NCBI GenBank assembly: GCA_963728535.1
Contig: CAVSKK010000001.1
Location: forward strand, 248,001 to 312,000
Length of the DNA stretch: 64,000 nucleotides
Direction of reading: 5' to 3'
From: VAXT01 sp963728535
GTDB taxonomy: Bacteria > Actinomycetota > Thermoleophilia > Gaiellales > Gaiellaceae
Each line of letters begins with the position of its first letter. Within the stretch, counting starts at the first letter, position 1. Below are positions 32,841-40,751 of this stretch, piece after piece. The position numbers and the translations under genes are program-made. Under the pieces are notes generated by a model, which saw nothing but the letters and a program-made list of their open reading frames with translations, was not told the origin of the DNA and made no database searches.

Positions 32841-34549
32841 AGGTCCTCACCTCGGGTCACGGTCCAGTTGTAGGCGCGGTTGCTTGTGAGCAACTCCCTG
32901 TGCGTCCCCTGTGCGACGACCTTGCCGCCTTCGACGAAGACGACTCGGTCGGCCTGGTCGAGGACGAGCGGGCTGGTCGTGACGATGACCGTCGTCCTGC
33001 CGGAGCGTGCCAGGCGGAGCCGCTTGGCGATTCGCGCCTCGGTGTGAGCATCGACGGCGCTCGTCGGCTCGACGAGCACGAGCAGGTCGCCGTCCGAGAG
33101 CAGCGCCCGCGCGAGCACGAGCCGCTGGCGCTGGCCGCCGGAGAACGACCGACCGCGCTCGTCGATCGTCGTCTCGAGCCCGTCCGGAAGCGCCTCGATC
33201 ACGTCTTCCGCGTTAGCGATCGCGACCGCCGAGTGGATCGCCTCGTCGTCTGCGGCCCGCCCCCAGGGATCGAGGCCACGACGCAGCGTCCCCGAGAAGA
33301 GCACAGGGTCCGCCTCGCTGACGACGATCCGGCGGCGTACCGTCTCGACCGGCAGGTGTGCGAGCAGCACGTCGCCGAGGACCGCGCCGTCTTCCTGGCC
33401 GAATCGCCCGAGCCGGTCGGCGATCGCCCCAGCTTCCTCGGGCGGCGAGGAGACGATGCAGGTCAGGAGCCCGGGCTCGACGACGAGCCCGGAATGCGCA
33501 TCCGTGAGCTCCACGTCTGCGGGCGGCTCAGCGGCCGGGCTCTCGGGCTCGAGGATCTCGCGCTCGACCCGGAGGACGTTCAGCATCTTCTGGGCGCCGA
33601 CGTGCGAGCGGGTGATCTTGTCGACGGCCTCGGCCGCAGTGCGCAGCGGGATGACGAGGAAGGCTGCGTACCCGTAGAACGCGATCAGGTCGCCGACGTC
33701 GATCTTCCCCGAGAGCGCGAAGCGGGCTCCGAGCCAGGTGACGAAAACGACGAAGAGCCCGGGGATCAGCACCTGGGCAGCGTCGAGCGTCGACTGGGGG
33801 AGGGCCACCCGCACGCCGGCGCGCCGCACCTCCTGCGAACGCGCGTGATAGCGCTGGAAGAACGCCGCCTCCCCGCCGATACCTCGCAGGACGCGGAGCC
33901 CGGCGGCCGTGTCCGCGCCGAGCGCGGTCAGCTTGCCCACTTCCTCGCGCTGGTCGAGTTGCCGCGACTGGAGGGGCTTGATAACGGCGCCGAGCGCAAC
34001 GACGAGCACGGGCACGCCGACCAGGACGACGAGGCCGAGCACGACGGATGCCGACAGAAGAATGAACGCGACGACGAAGTACGCGACGATCGCCCCGGCC
34101 AGCCGCGCGGTGATGTCGAAGGCGCCTCCGGCTCGCATCGCGTCGTTCGTGACGGTGGCGACGACCTCGCCCGTGGAGAGCTTGTTGCGGATGGCGGGGC
34201 CGGCGCGGGCGGCGTGGTGCGCGACGACCTGCGCGAGCCTGAACGAGGCCTGAAGCCAGTTCGAGACGGCGCAGCGGTGGCGCATCACCCCCGCGACCGC
34301 CTGCGTCGCGCCGAGGCCGAGCAGCACGAGCGTCCAGTAGGCAAGCGCATGGTTGTCCTGTTCCACGATTCCTTCCTGGATTGCGCGTCCGATCGCGAAC
34401 GGCATCAGCGCCTGCGCCACCATCCAGCCGACGCCGAACAGCACGCCTGCGACGAGGGTGCGGATCTGGAACCGCGCGACCCACAGCAGCAGCCGCACGG
34501 GGGAGCGCGTGTCGGGAATGCCGGGATCGGCGATCGGAAGCCGGATCAC
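32837..34549 (-). CDS. ABC exporter subunit with degenerate nucleotide-binding site
   Basis: A 570-residue half-transporter: transmembrane domain about 20-310, NBD 345-570. Walker A is lost (VSSPPEEAGAIADRL at 366-380, no GxxGxGKS/T) and Walker B reads LLVLVEPTSAVD with Val493 in place of the Asp. The signature FSGGQ (469-473) is intact. The working ATP site of the dimer therefore must combine this signature with the Walker A of the partner gene, and the second site is dead on both sides. Translated first in the operon (start 34549, GTG), followed by the partner through ATGA. Confidence 0.9.
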   Translation of the reverse strand: MIRLPIADPGIPDTRSPVRLLLWVARFQIRTLVAGVLFGVGWMVAQALMPFAIGRAIQEGIVEQDNHALAYWTLVLLGLGATQAVAGVMRHRCAVSNWLQASFRLAQVVAHHAARAGPAIRNKLSTGEVVATVTNDAMRAGGAFDITARLAGAIVAYFVVAFILLSASVVLGLVVLVGVPVLVVALGAVIKPLQSRQLDQREEVGKLTALGADTAAGLRVLRGIGGEAAFFQRYHARSQEVRRAGVRVALPQSTLDAAQVLIPGLFVVFVTWLGARFALSGKIDVGDLIAFYGYAAFLVIPLRTAAEAVDKITRSHVGAQKMLNVLRVEREILEPESPAAEPPADVELTDAHSGLVVEPGLLTCIVSSPPEEAGAIADRLGRFGQEDGAVLGDVLLAHLPVETVRRRIVVSEADPVLFSGTLRRGLDPWGRAADDEAIHSAVAIANAEDVIEALPDGLETTIDERGRSFSGGQRQRLVLARALLSDGDLLVLVEPTSAVDAHTEARIAKRLRLARSGRTTVIVTTSPLVLDQADRVVFVEGGKVVAQGTHRELLTSNRAYNWTVTRGEDL

Positions 34550-34674
34550 GGCGTGTTCCTACGGACCGGTGCGGAAGAGATCTGCTCCATGCGAAGACGG
34601 GGGACGAGGCCCCGCCTTCTGATCCTAGCCAGGGCCTCAAGCGCCTGGACGTCGGCCGGATCGGGAGAACGCGG

Positions 34675-34680
34675 TATAAC
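34675..34680 (+). promoter_or_regulatory. -10 box TATAAC of the epimerase gene
   Basis: TATAAC ends 6 nt before GTG 34687; no Shine-Dalgarno is seen. A leaderless start is inferred. Confidence 0.5.
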
Positions 34681-34686
34681 GGGCCG

Positions 34687-35232
34687 GTGAGCGTGGCTGC
34701 TCCTCCTGCGCTTCTCCCCGACGGGACCCTCCTGCGGCCGCTCGTCGCGCACCCGGACGAGCGCGGGGTCTTCACGGAGCTCTACCGGCTCGAGTGGGAG
34801 ACGGGTGTGAACCCGATCCAATGGAACGCCGTGCGCTCGGAGGCAGGCGTGCTCCGCGGCGTCCACGTCCACGTCCGCCACCGGGACTACCTCACCCTTC
34901 CGTACGGGCGAGCCGTCGTCGGTTTGCGCGACCTACGTCGCGGGTCGCCGACCGAGGGACTGAGCGTCCTCGTCGAGTTGAGCGGAGACGAGCCCGCCTC
35001 GCTCGTCATTCCGTGCGGCGTTGCGCACGGCTTCTACTTCCACGAGCCCTCGCTGCACGTCTACGCCGTCACCGAGTACTGGAACCCGGACGACGAGCTG
35101 GGCTGTCACTGGGCGGATCCGGAGCTGGAGCTCAGCTGGCCGGACCAATCTCCTCGGGTTTCGGACCGGGACGCGACGAGCCAGTCTTTCCGGGCGCTGC
35201 TGGACGAGCTAGAGCCCTGGCAGCCCATCTGA
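34687..35232 (+). CDS. dTDP-4-dehydrorhamnose 3,5-epimerase family (cupin) protein
   Basis: A 181-residue protein with the RmlC-type jelly roll: HPDERGVFTELYRLEW, PIQWNAVRSEAGVLRGVHVHVRHRDYLTLPYGRAVVGLRDLR and VIPCGVAHGFYF. The catalytic His of RmlC lies in RGVHVH and the catalytic Tyr region in EYWNPDDELGCHWADPEL. The conserved arginines around the dTDP site are only partly visible, so it may act on another nucleotide sugar. Start is GTG 34687. The last 101 bp overlap the 3' end of the convergent glycosyltransferase gene, an unusually large overlap. It lies with GT2 and Gfo/Idh/MocA genes, a surface-polysaccharide setting. Confidence 0.8.
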   Translation: MSVAAPPALLPDGTLLRPLVAHPDERGVFTELYRLEWETGVNPIQWNAVRSEAGVLRGVHVHVRHRDYLTLPYGRAVVGLRDLRRGSPTEGLSVLVELSGDEPASLVIPCGVAHGFYFHEPSLHVYAVTEYWNPDDELGCHWADPELELSWPDQSPRVSDRDATSQSFRALLDELEPWQPI

Positions 35233-36226
35233 TCGGCGCGCTCAGGAATCCCAGGCCGACGAGGCGTTCCCGCAGTCGCCACGTTACGGACGACGAGAGC
35301 AGTGCCAGGTCGCGCTCGCGCTCGCGGAGGGACGCGACGAGCCGTGCTTGCTCTTTCTGCAGCGTGAGGAGCTCTTTCTGATGCGCGAGAACCTGCTCGT
35401 GCAGCTCGGCCAGCCGGGCCACCTGCTCCCGGAGGCGCTGCTCCCGCGCGGCGATCTCCTCGTCGAGTCGCGCGTCCTCGATCGTGACCGCGTCGAGCAC
35501 CTGCTGCGGGAAAGCGTCGCGCCATGCCGGATCGCGCACGCGGGCCGTCCACGCGTCGAGCTCGTCCAGCCGCTGCGCGCTGCTCCAGCCGCCGCGTAAT
35601 CGACTCGGAAAGTGGAGCACGGTCGCATTGGTGCCGCTGACGGCGCGGCAGCCGGGCACCGAGAGGATCTGCTGCCACATGTGGAGGTCGCTCGGCACCT
35701 CCTCGGGGCCTGTCCGCCACCCGGCCGGCAGCCGCCGGTAGAGCTCGAGCGTGTGCCCGGCGCAGCAGTGAGGCACACGGTTCTCGCCGCCCAGGAGCAG
35801 CTCGCGGTAGAACGGAAGCTCGAGGTCGACGCGCCACTGGTGAATGCTCCCGTCCGGGTCGATCCAGAGCGGCAGCGTATGGGCGAAATCGCTCTCGGAG
35901 AGAAGCGCTTGGAGCGTTTCGACGTGCTCCGGCAGCCAGAGGTCGTCGTCGGAGAGGTAGCAGACGATCTCGCCACGAGCCTCGCTCAGCGCCGCGTGCC
36001 GGTGCTCCTCCCCGTGGCGCGCCCCTTTCGGGTTGTCGAAGAACCTCACGCGCTGATCGGCCGAGGTCAGCTCGGTCATCAGCTCGCGTGTGACGTCCGG
36101 GGCGCCGTCGCCGACCACGAGCACCTCCAGGTCGGAGACCGTCTGCTCGAGCGCGGTCGCGATCGAGCGCCGGAGCGTCTGGCCGTGGTCGTGCGTCGGG
36201 ACGAGGACGGTCGCGGCGAGCATCAC
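35132..36226 (-). CDS. Family 2 glycosyltransferase with C-terminal coiled coil
   Basis: A 364-residue protein. The GT-A domain is N-terminal (ATVLVPTHDHGQTLRRSIATALEQTVSDLEVLVVGDGA), with a DxD-type metal site YLSDDDLW at about residue 91-98, and the acceptor half RLRGGW. Residues about 245-320 form a coiled coil (LDEEIAAREQRLREQVARLAELHEQ, KELLTLQKEQARLVASLRERERD), and the end is basic. It probably glycosylates cell-envelope polysaccharide. The start ATG overlaps the Gfo/Idh/MocA gene stop by ATGA. Confidence 0.85.
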   Translation of the reverse strand: MMLAATVLVPTHDHGQTLRRSIATALEQTVSDLEVLVVGDGAPDVTRELMTELTSADQRVRFFDNPKGARHGEEHRHAALSEARGEIVCYLSDDDLWLPEHVETLQALLSESDFAHTLPLWIDPDGSIHQWRVDLELPFYRELLLGGENRVPHCCAGHTLELYRRLPAGWRTGPEEVPSDLHMWQQILSVPGCRAVSGTNATVLHFPSRLRGGWSSAQRLDELDAWTARVRDPAWRDAFPQQVLDAVTIEDARLDEEIAAREQRLREQVARLAELHEQVLAHQKELLTLQKEQARLVASLRERERDLALLSSSVTWRLRERLVGLGFLSAPIRWAARALARPAAPGKTGSSRPGPKPEEIGPAS

Positions 36227-37143
36227 ATGGGCACGCCGGTCAGGGCCCGCAGCTCCGTGATCGCCCGCACGGCCGCGGCTCCCTCGGCGGCGCTGCTCCG
36301 CGGTGGAGGTCCGCCGTCGAGGTGCTCGAGAAAGGCGCGCAGCTCCCTCAGGAGCGGCAGCTCGGTGGAGATCGGCCGTAGCTCGGGCTCAGGCGCGGTC
36401 TGGTCGGTGAGCTCCGTGCGCCTGGAGATCTGGACGTGTTCGCTGTAGGGGTCGGGCAGAACGGCGACGCCTTCCTCGCAGAGCAGGCGCACCTCTCGCC
36501 GCCGCTCGGCGGAGCGTGTCGAGACCTCCAAGGCGTGCCAGGGATCGTCACCCACCAGGCCGACCATCCCGACCACGTTCCCGTCGACGACGTCGGCGAC
36601 GGCGCTCGTCGGGGCGGAAGACTCGCCGAGGATCTCCAGCCCGATCGAGAGCTCGTGCGGCAGGAAGATCCAGGCCGCGTCGACGTCGTGCGGGTTTCCC
36701 CAGCCGAGCCGGGACGTGCGCAGGCCGACGACCCGGCCGAGCTCACCCTCGCGTGCCAGCGCCGCGAGGTACTCGACTCCCGGGTGATAGCGCCACTTGT
36801 CCATCACGAACAGGCGCTCCGGCGCGGCCTTCGCGAGCCGGTCGGCCGAGGCGAGATCGTCGGCGAGCGGCTTCTCGACGAAGACGGGCACCCCGTGCTC
36901 GAGCGAGCGCTCCACGACCTCCGCGTGCGTCTGTGTCGGCGTCGCAACGACGATTCCGTCGACATCGGCCAGGTCGTCGGCGCTCTCGACCACGCTCGCG
37001 GCACCTCCCTCGAGCGCGGCCGCCCTGCTGTCCGCTGACGTGACGGCGACTGTCACTTCGCCTCCGAGCGCGACGAGGTCGCGGAGGACGAATCTTCCCC
37101 ACCTCCCGCAGCCCACCAGCCCAACGCGAATGCCCGCGCGCAC
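36223..37143 (-). CDS. Gfo/Idh/MocA-family NAD(P)-dependent sugar oxidoreductase
   Basis: A 306-residue protein. The Rossmann motif is GLVGCGRWGRFVLRDL (residues 8-23) and the catalytic EKP motif is VPVFVEKPLADD (Lys about 94). A second conserved DKWRYHPGVEY segment follows. The C-terminal domain makes the substrate pocket. Members dehydrogenate sugars or nucleotide sugars. It forms an operon with the glycosyltransferase (4-bp overlap). It is divergent from the dienelactone hydrolase gene, 44 bp away. Confidence 0.88.
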   Translation of the reverse strand: MRAGIRVGLVGCGRWGRFVLRDLVALGGEVTVAVTSADSRAAALEGGAASVVESADDLADVDGIVVATPTQTHAEVVERSLEHGVPVFVEKPLADDLASADRLAKAAPERLFVMDKWRYHPGVEYLAALAREGELGRVVGLRTSRLGWGNPHDVDAAWIFLPHELSIGLEILGESSAPTSAVADVVDGNVVGMVGLVGDDPWHALEVSTRSAERRREVRLLCEEGVAVLPDPYSEHVQISRRTELTDQTAPEPELRPISTELPLLRELRAFLEHLDGGPPPRSSAAEGAAAVRAITELRALTGVPM

Positions 37144-37173
37144 TCGAGGATGATTGCAGGCTTTCCCACTGGG

Positions 37174-37179
37174 TATAAG
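37174..37179 (+). promoter_or_regulatory. -10 box TATAAG of the dienelactone hydrolase gene
   Basis: TATAAG ends 8 nt before the ATG at 37188; leaderless start inferred. Confidence 0.5.
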
Positions 37180-37187
37180 GTCGCGCG

Positions 37188-37940
37188 ATGTGCTTTGAGC
37201 TCGACTCGCTGCCGCCGATTCCGGCCGTCGAAGGCGGTGCGATCGAGCATCGCGATCTCGTCCTGGAGAGCGCCGACGGGAACCGGTTCGCGGCGTTCGC
37301 CGCGGCGCCGGAGGAGCCCAGCGGAAACGGGGTGGTCATCCTCCCCGACGTCCGCGGCCTCTACCGCTTCTACGAGGAGCTTGCCCTCCGCTTCGCAGAG
37401 CGGAGCATCGCCGCGGTTGCGATCGACTACTTCGGGCGCACGGCCGGGACCGAAAAGCGTGGAGACGATTTCGAGTACATGGAGCACGTCGCGCAGACGA
37501 CTCCGGAGGGGGTCCAGGCTGACGTGGCCGCCGCGGTCGAGTGGCTGCGTCAGGCCGGGAGCAGCTCGATCTTCACCGTCGGCTGCTGCTTCGGCGGCCG
37601 CAACTCATGGCTGTCGGCGGCGGGCGGCCACGGTCTGGCCGGGGCGGCCGGCTTCTACGGCCATCCGGGTGAACGCGAGTCACCTGGCCCGACACAGCGC
37701 GCCGGCGAGATCGACGCTCCGATCCTGGCGCTCCAGGCGGGCGACGACGAGAAGATCTCGGCCGAGCTCAACGCCGAGTTCGACCAAGCGCTGACCGCAG
37801 CCGGGGTCGAGCACGAGATCGTCAACTACCCGGGAGCGCCGCACAGCTTCTTCGATCGCAGCTACGAGGAGTTCGCGGACGAATCCGCCGACGCCTGGCA
37901 GCGCATGCTCGACTTCATCGAGCGCTACGGCGCCGGCTAG
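37188..37940 (+). CDS. Dienelactone hydrolase family protein
   Basis: A 250-residue alpha/beta hydrolase. The nucleophile is the second Cys of VGCCFGGRNS (DLH family GxCxGG), the acid is in ALQAGDDEKIS, and the His is in GAPHSFFDRSYEEF. Strand and helix pattern (GVVILPDVRGLYRFYEELALRFAERSIAAVAIDYFGRTAG) matches DLH. These enzymes open lactones of aromatic degradation or hydrolyse related esters. Transcription is from a leaderless promoter. The 3' end overlaps the convergent NYN gene by 4 bp. Confidence 0.88.
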   Translation: MCFELDSLPPIPAVEGGAIEHRDLVLESADGNRFAAFAAAPEEPSGNGVVILPDVRGLYRFYEELALRFAERSIAAVAIDYFGRTAGTEKRGDDFEYMEHVAQTTPEGVQADVAAAVEWLRQAGSSSIFTVGCCFGGRNSWLSAAGGHGLAGAAGFYGHPGERESPGPTQRAGEIDAPILALQAGDDEKISAELNAEFDQALTAAGVEHEIVNYPGAPHSFFDRSYEEFADESADAWQRMLDFIERYGAG

Positions 37941-38287
37941 CGCCGCCCCGTCAGCTCGCGGGCGAAGCGGCCGCCTCCGATCACCCGCTCGGCGTGGCCG
38001 CCGGCTCGATCCCGCAGCTCGCGGTCCGAGGTGACGAGCCAGAACGCCTCACCGGACTCGTCGAGGCGAGCGGCCTCTCTCGTCAGCCAGTCATCCGCGC
38101 TCTCACCGCCCGTGCCGATCGCTCCCTCCGGCGCCGCGCCGTCGAAGACGATCACGGCCCGATGGCCTCGTTCGTCGGCCCAGCGCTCTGCGAGCTCGAC
38201 GAGCTCTTCGTCGGGGATGTTCGGCCAGAGCGAGCGCTGGACGTTTCGCGCGTCGATCAGGACCCTTATGGGTACGTCCTGGCTCAC
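37937..38287 (-). CDS. NYN/PIN-like RNase domain protein
   Basis: A ~116-residue protein starting (GTG) VSQDVPIRVLIDARNVQRSLWPNIPDEELVELAERWA. The first Asp of the PIN/NYN active site is in VLIDARN; the second acidic cluster is FDGAAPEGAIGTGGESADDWLTR, the third LVTSDRELRDRAGG, and RVIGGGRFAREL ends the domain. This is the YacP-like NYN arrangement seen in ribonucleases. Longer open frame upstream is a shadow of the DUF1206 gene. Its start is 3 nt from the divergent DUF1206 start. Confidence 0.75.
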   Translation of the reverse strand: MSQDVPIRVLIDARNVQRSLWPNIPDEELVELAERWADERGHRAVIVFDGAAPEGAIGTGGESADDWLTREAARLDESGEAFWLVTSDRELRDRAGGHAERVIGGGRFARELTGRR

Positions 38288-38290
38288 GCC

Positions 38291-39112
38291 ATGAAAACCG
38301 AGGTCAAAGAAACAGCCGAAGACGTCGCCGAGAGCCCGTGGTCGCAGGGCATCGCGCGCGCCGGTCTCGTAGCGAAGGGCATCTCGTTCGGCATTGTGGC
38401 CGTCATCGCTCTGAAGGTGGCGGTTGCCGGCGGGCAGCTCGAGGATCGCCCAGGCGCGCTCCACGAGCTCGCCGGGAGCTTCGTCGGGAAGCTTCTGCTC
38501 GCTGCGCTCGCGGTCGGGCTCGCGGGCTACGCCTTCTGGCGTTTCGCGCAGGCCATTCTCGGGACCGAGCTCGAGACCGGAGAGCGGCAAGGCGCCTTCA
38601 AGCGCATCGGGCTCGTGGCACGGGGCGTCCTCTATTCATGGCTCGCCTGGCTTTGCGCCGACCTGGTCATCGATGCGAACTCCTCCGCCGGGGAGGGCAA
38701 GAAAGAGGACGACGTCACAGCCACGGTCCTCGATTTTCCGCTCGGCCGGTGGCTCGTTGCGGCTGCCGGGCTCGCGGTGCTGGGCGCCGGCGCGTACAAC
38801 GTCTACCGCGGGTTCTCACAGAAGTTCCGCAAGAACCTGAAGGAGCAGCAGATGGGCGGCGAGGAGCGCCGCTGGTACACCGCCCTCGGAATCGTCGGGC
38901 ACAACGCCCGCGGCGTCGTCTTCCTGCTCGCCGGGTTCTTCCTGGTGCGGGCCGCCTGGCAGTTCGACCCGAAGGAGGCGATCGGCCTCGACGGCGCGCT
39001 GGCCAAGCTCGCGCACCAGTCGTACGGGCACATCCTGCTCGGGGCGGCCGCTGTGGGCCTCCTGGCCTACGCGCTCTTCTCCTTGGTCGAGGCGCGCTAC
39101 CGCGAGGTGTAA
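38291..39112 (+). CDS. DUF1206 integral membrane protein
   Basis: A 273-residue protein with six predicted membrane helices arranged as three pairs (ISFGIVAVIALKVAV, LLLAALAVGLAGYAFWRF, RGVLYSWLAWLCADLVI, LVAAAGLAVLGAGAYNVY, ARGVVFLLAGFFLVRAAW, ILLGAAAVGLLAYALFSLVEARYR), the repeated DUF1206 pattern. The family is restricted mainly to actinobacteria and of unknown function. The ATG at 38291 is only 3 nt from the NYN start on the other strand. Confidence 0.85.
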   Translation: MKTEVKETAEDVAESPWSQGIARAGLVAKGISFGIVAVIALKVAVAGGQLEDRPGALHELAGSFVGKLLLAALAVGLAGYAFWRFAQAILGTELETGERQGAFKRIGLVARGVLYSWLAWLCADLVIDANSSAGEGKKEDDVTATVLDFPLGRWLVAAAGLAVLGAGAYNVYRGFSQKFRKNLKEQQMGGEERRWYTALGIVGHNARGVVFLLAGFFLVRAAWQFDPKEAIGLDGALAKLAHQSYGHILLGAAAVGLLAYALFSLVEARYREV

Positions 39113-39163
39113 CCGCCGTTCCGGCCATGTCCTGGCCGCTTCTGCGGGGCTCGGCTCGACCGT

Positions 39164-39169
39164 TAGGCT
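39164..39169 (+). promoter_or_regulatory. -10-like box TAGGCT of the thiolase gene
   Basis: TAGGCT ends 7 nt before the ATG at 39177; same spacing as other putative leaderless starts here. Confidence 0.35.
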
Positions 39170-39176
39170 CTGGCCG

Positions 39177-40328
39177 ATGGCTCGATCCGTGATCGTTTCC
39201 ACCGCTCGCACCCCGTTCGGGAGACTCGGCGGCGGCCTCGGCGCGTACAAGGCACCCGAGCTCGGCGCGATCGCGATCAAAGCGGCGCTCGAGCGGGCCG
39301 GGCTCGAGGCCGGCGAGGTCGAGTACGTGATCATGGGCGAGGTGCTCCAGGCCGGGGTCGGCCAGGCGCCCGCCCGCCAGGCTGCGATCGGCGCGGGGAT
39401 CCCGAAGGAGGTCGGCGCCGACACGATCAACAAGGTGTGTGCCTCCTCGATCCGCGCGGTCGAGATCGCGGACTCGATGATTCGCGCGGGCGATCTCGAC
39501 GTGATCGTCACCGGCGGCATGGAGTCGATGTCGAACGCGCCGTACCTGCTCGAGAAGGCTCGCTTCGGCTACCGCCTCGGAGACGGCACCGTCATCGACT
39601 CGATGGTGCACGACGGGCTGACGTCCACCTTCGACGAGCGCCACATGGTCGAGCAGGCGTCGTTCGTGAGCCGGGAGCTTGGCATCTCGCGCGAGGAACA
39701 GGACCGCTGGGCGCTGCGCTCACACGAGCGTGCCGTTCAGGCGATCGACGAGGGCCGCTTCGCCGACGAGATCGTTCCCGTTGGCGACCTCGACACGGAC
39801 GAGGGGCCGCGCCGGGACACGTCGCTCGAGAAGCTTGCCTCGCTGAAGCCGGTCTTCGACCCCGAGGGAACGACCACGGCAGGGAACGCGCCCGGCGTGA
39901 ACGACGGCGCCGGCGCGGTGATCGTCACGAGCGAGGAGTTCGCCCGCAAGCGCGGCCTCGAGATCCTGGCCACGATCGTCTCGCAGGGCTACGTCGCGGA
40001 CGACTTCGCCTACCTCGCCCGCACTCCGGCGAAGGCGGGGGTAATGGCACTCGAGAAGGCCGGCAAGACGATCGACGACGTCGAGCGAGTCGAACTGAAC
40101 GAGGCTTTCTCGTCGGTCGTCCTCAACTCCGCGCAGATGCTCGGGGCCGACGAGGAGAAGGTGAACGTGAACGGCGGCGCGGTTGCGCTGGGCCACCCGA
40201 TCGGCGCCTCGGGCGCGCGGATCCTCGGCACAATGGTTCAGGAGCTCCGGCGCAACGGTGGCGGGCTCGGCTTGGCCGCGATCTGCTCGGGCGGCGGTCA
40301 AGGCGACGCCCTCCTGATCGAAGTTTGA
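39177..40328 (+). CDS. Acetyl-CoA acetyltransferase (thiolase)
   Basis: A 383-residue thiolase. Catalytic residues are Cys in NKVCASSIRAVE (about 88), His in ALGHPIGASGARI and Cys in AICSGGGQGDALLIEV; NEAFSS is the thiolase NEAF motif. It cleaves or condenses acetoacetyl-CoA. It sits in a cluster with 3-hydroxyacyl-CoA dehydrogenase (40752) and acyl-CoA dehydrogenase (42430), so a short-chain beta-oxidation or butyryl-type pathway is probable. Confidence 0.95.
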   Translation: MARSVIVSTARTPFGRLGGGLGAYKAPELGAIAIKAALERAGLEAGEVEYVIMGEVLQAGVGQAPARQAAIGAGIPKEVGADTINKVCASSIRAVEIADSMIRAGDLDVIVTGGMESMSNAPYLLEKARFGYRLGDGTVIDSMVHDGLTSTFDERHMVEQASFVSRELGISREEQDRWALRSHERAVQAIDEGRFADEIVPVGDLDTDEGPRRDTSLEKLASLKPVFDPEGTTTAGNAPGVNDGAGAVIVTSEEFARKRGLEILATIVSQGYVADDFAYLARTPAKAGVMALEKAGKTIDDVERVELNEAFSSVVLNSAQMLGADEEKVNVNGGAVALGHPIGASGARILGTMVQELRRNGGGLGLAAICSGGGQGDALLIEV

Positions 40329-40361
40329 TCAGGAGCGGTCGACCCAAGACCTAACTCGAAC

Positions 40362-40377
40362 GGGGGATCTTTCCCCC
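40362..40377 (+). terminator. Short hairpin after thiolase
   Basis: GGGGGA TCTT TCCCCC forms a 6-bp stem 34 bp after the thiolase stop. No T-tract follows, so termination is only possible. Confidence 0.3.
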
Positions 40378-40420
40378 TGATACCAACACAAGTGCGCGAG
40401 ATCGGTCCTACTGCGTACAC

Positions 40421-40741
40421 ATGCACTGCGGCACTCCCGGACGCACGCCGCCGCGTCGGTCGGCGTTCGCCGGTCGGCTGATCCTTCTCGTCCTCCCTCT
40501 GGTTCTGGCGCTCACCGTTTGGACGGCCCCGGCGTCTGCCTATCCCTGCGCGTCGGACGCCACACGCGCGGTTGCCGGGCACGCGGCCAGAGCCGGTGCA
40601 AAGCAGTGCGAGCCGGCTCAGCCGGCGGTGAAACGCGGGAATGCGGACCCACTCTCGTTTGTGTTCTTCATCGGGATCTTCGTGGCGGTGCTGCTCGTTC
40701 CGATCACCGTTCGGCGGCGCGAAGACGTGTCTCCCCAGTAG
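40421..40741 (+). CDS. Small secreted/membrane hypothetical protein
   Basis: A 106-residue protein with a signal peptide or first membrane segment (RLILLVLPLVLALTVWTAPASA, about 19-40, AxA site), a short Cys-containing extracellular part (YPCASDATR, KQCEPA) and a C-terminal membrane helix (LSFVFFIGIFVAVLLVPITVRRRE) with positive stop-transfer. No family recognised. It is between the thiolase and the dehydrogenase gene, whose start is 10 bp after its stop. Confidence 0.55.
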   Translation: MHCGTPGRTPPRRSAFAGRLILLVLPLVLALTVWTAPASAYPCASDATRAVAGHAARAGAKQCEPAQPAVKRGNADPLSFVFFIGIFVAVLLVPITVRRREDVSPQ

Positions 40742-40751
40742 CCTCCGCTTC

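Noticed and set aside
32900..34690. 596-codon plus-strand ORF opposite the ABC transporter
   Set aside because: Shadow of the ABC gene; composition is Asp/Arg/His rich with no domain.
38288..38590. N-terminal extension of the NYN protein to 217 residues
   Set aside because: The added part is a shadow of the DUF1206 gene and has no NYN similarity.
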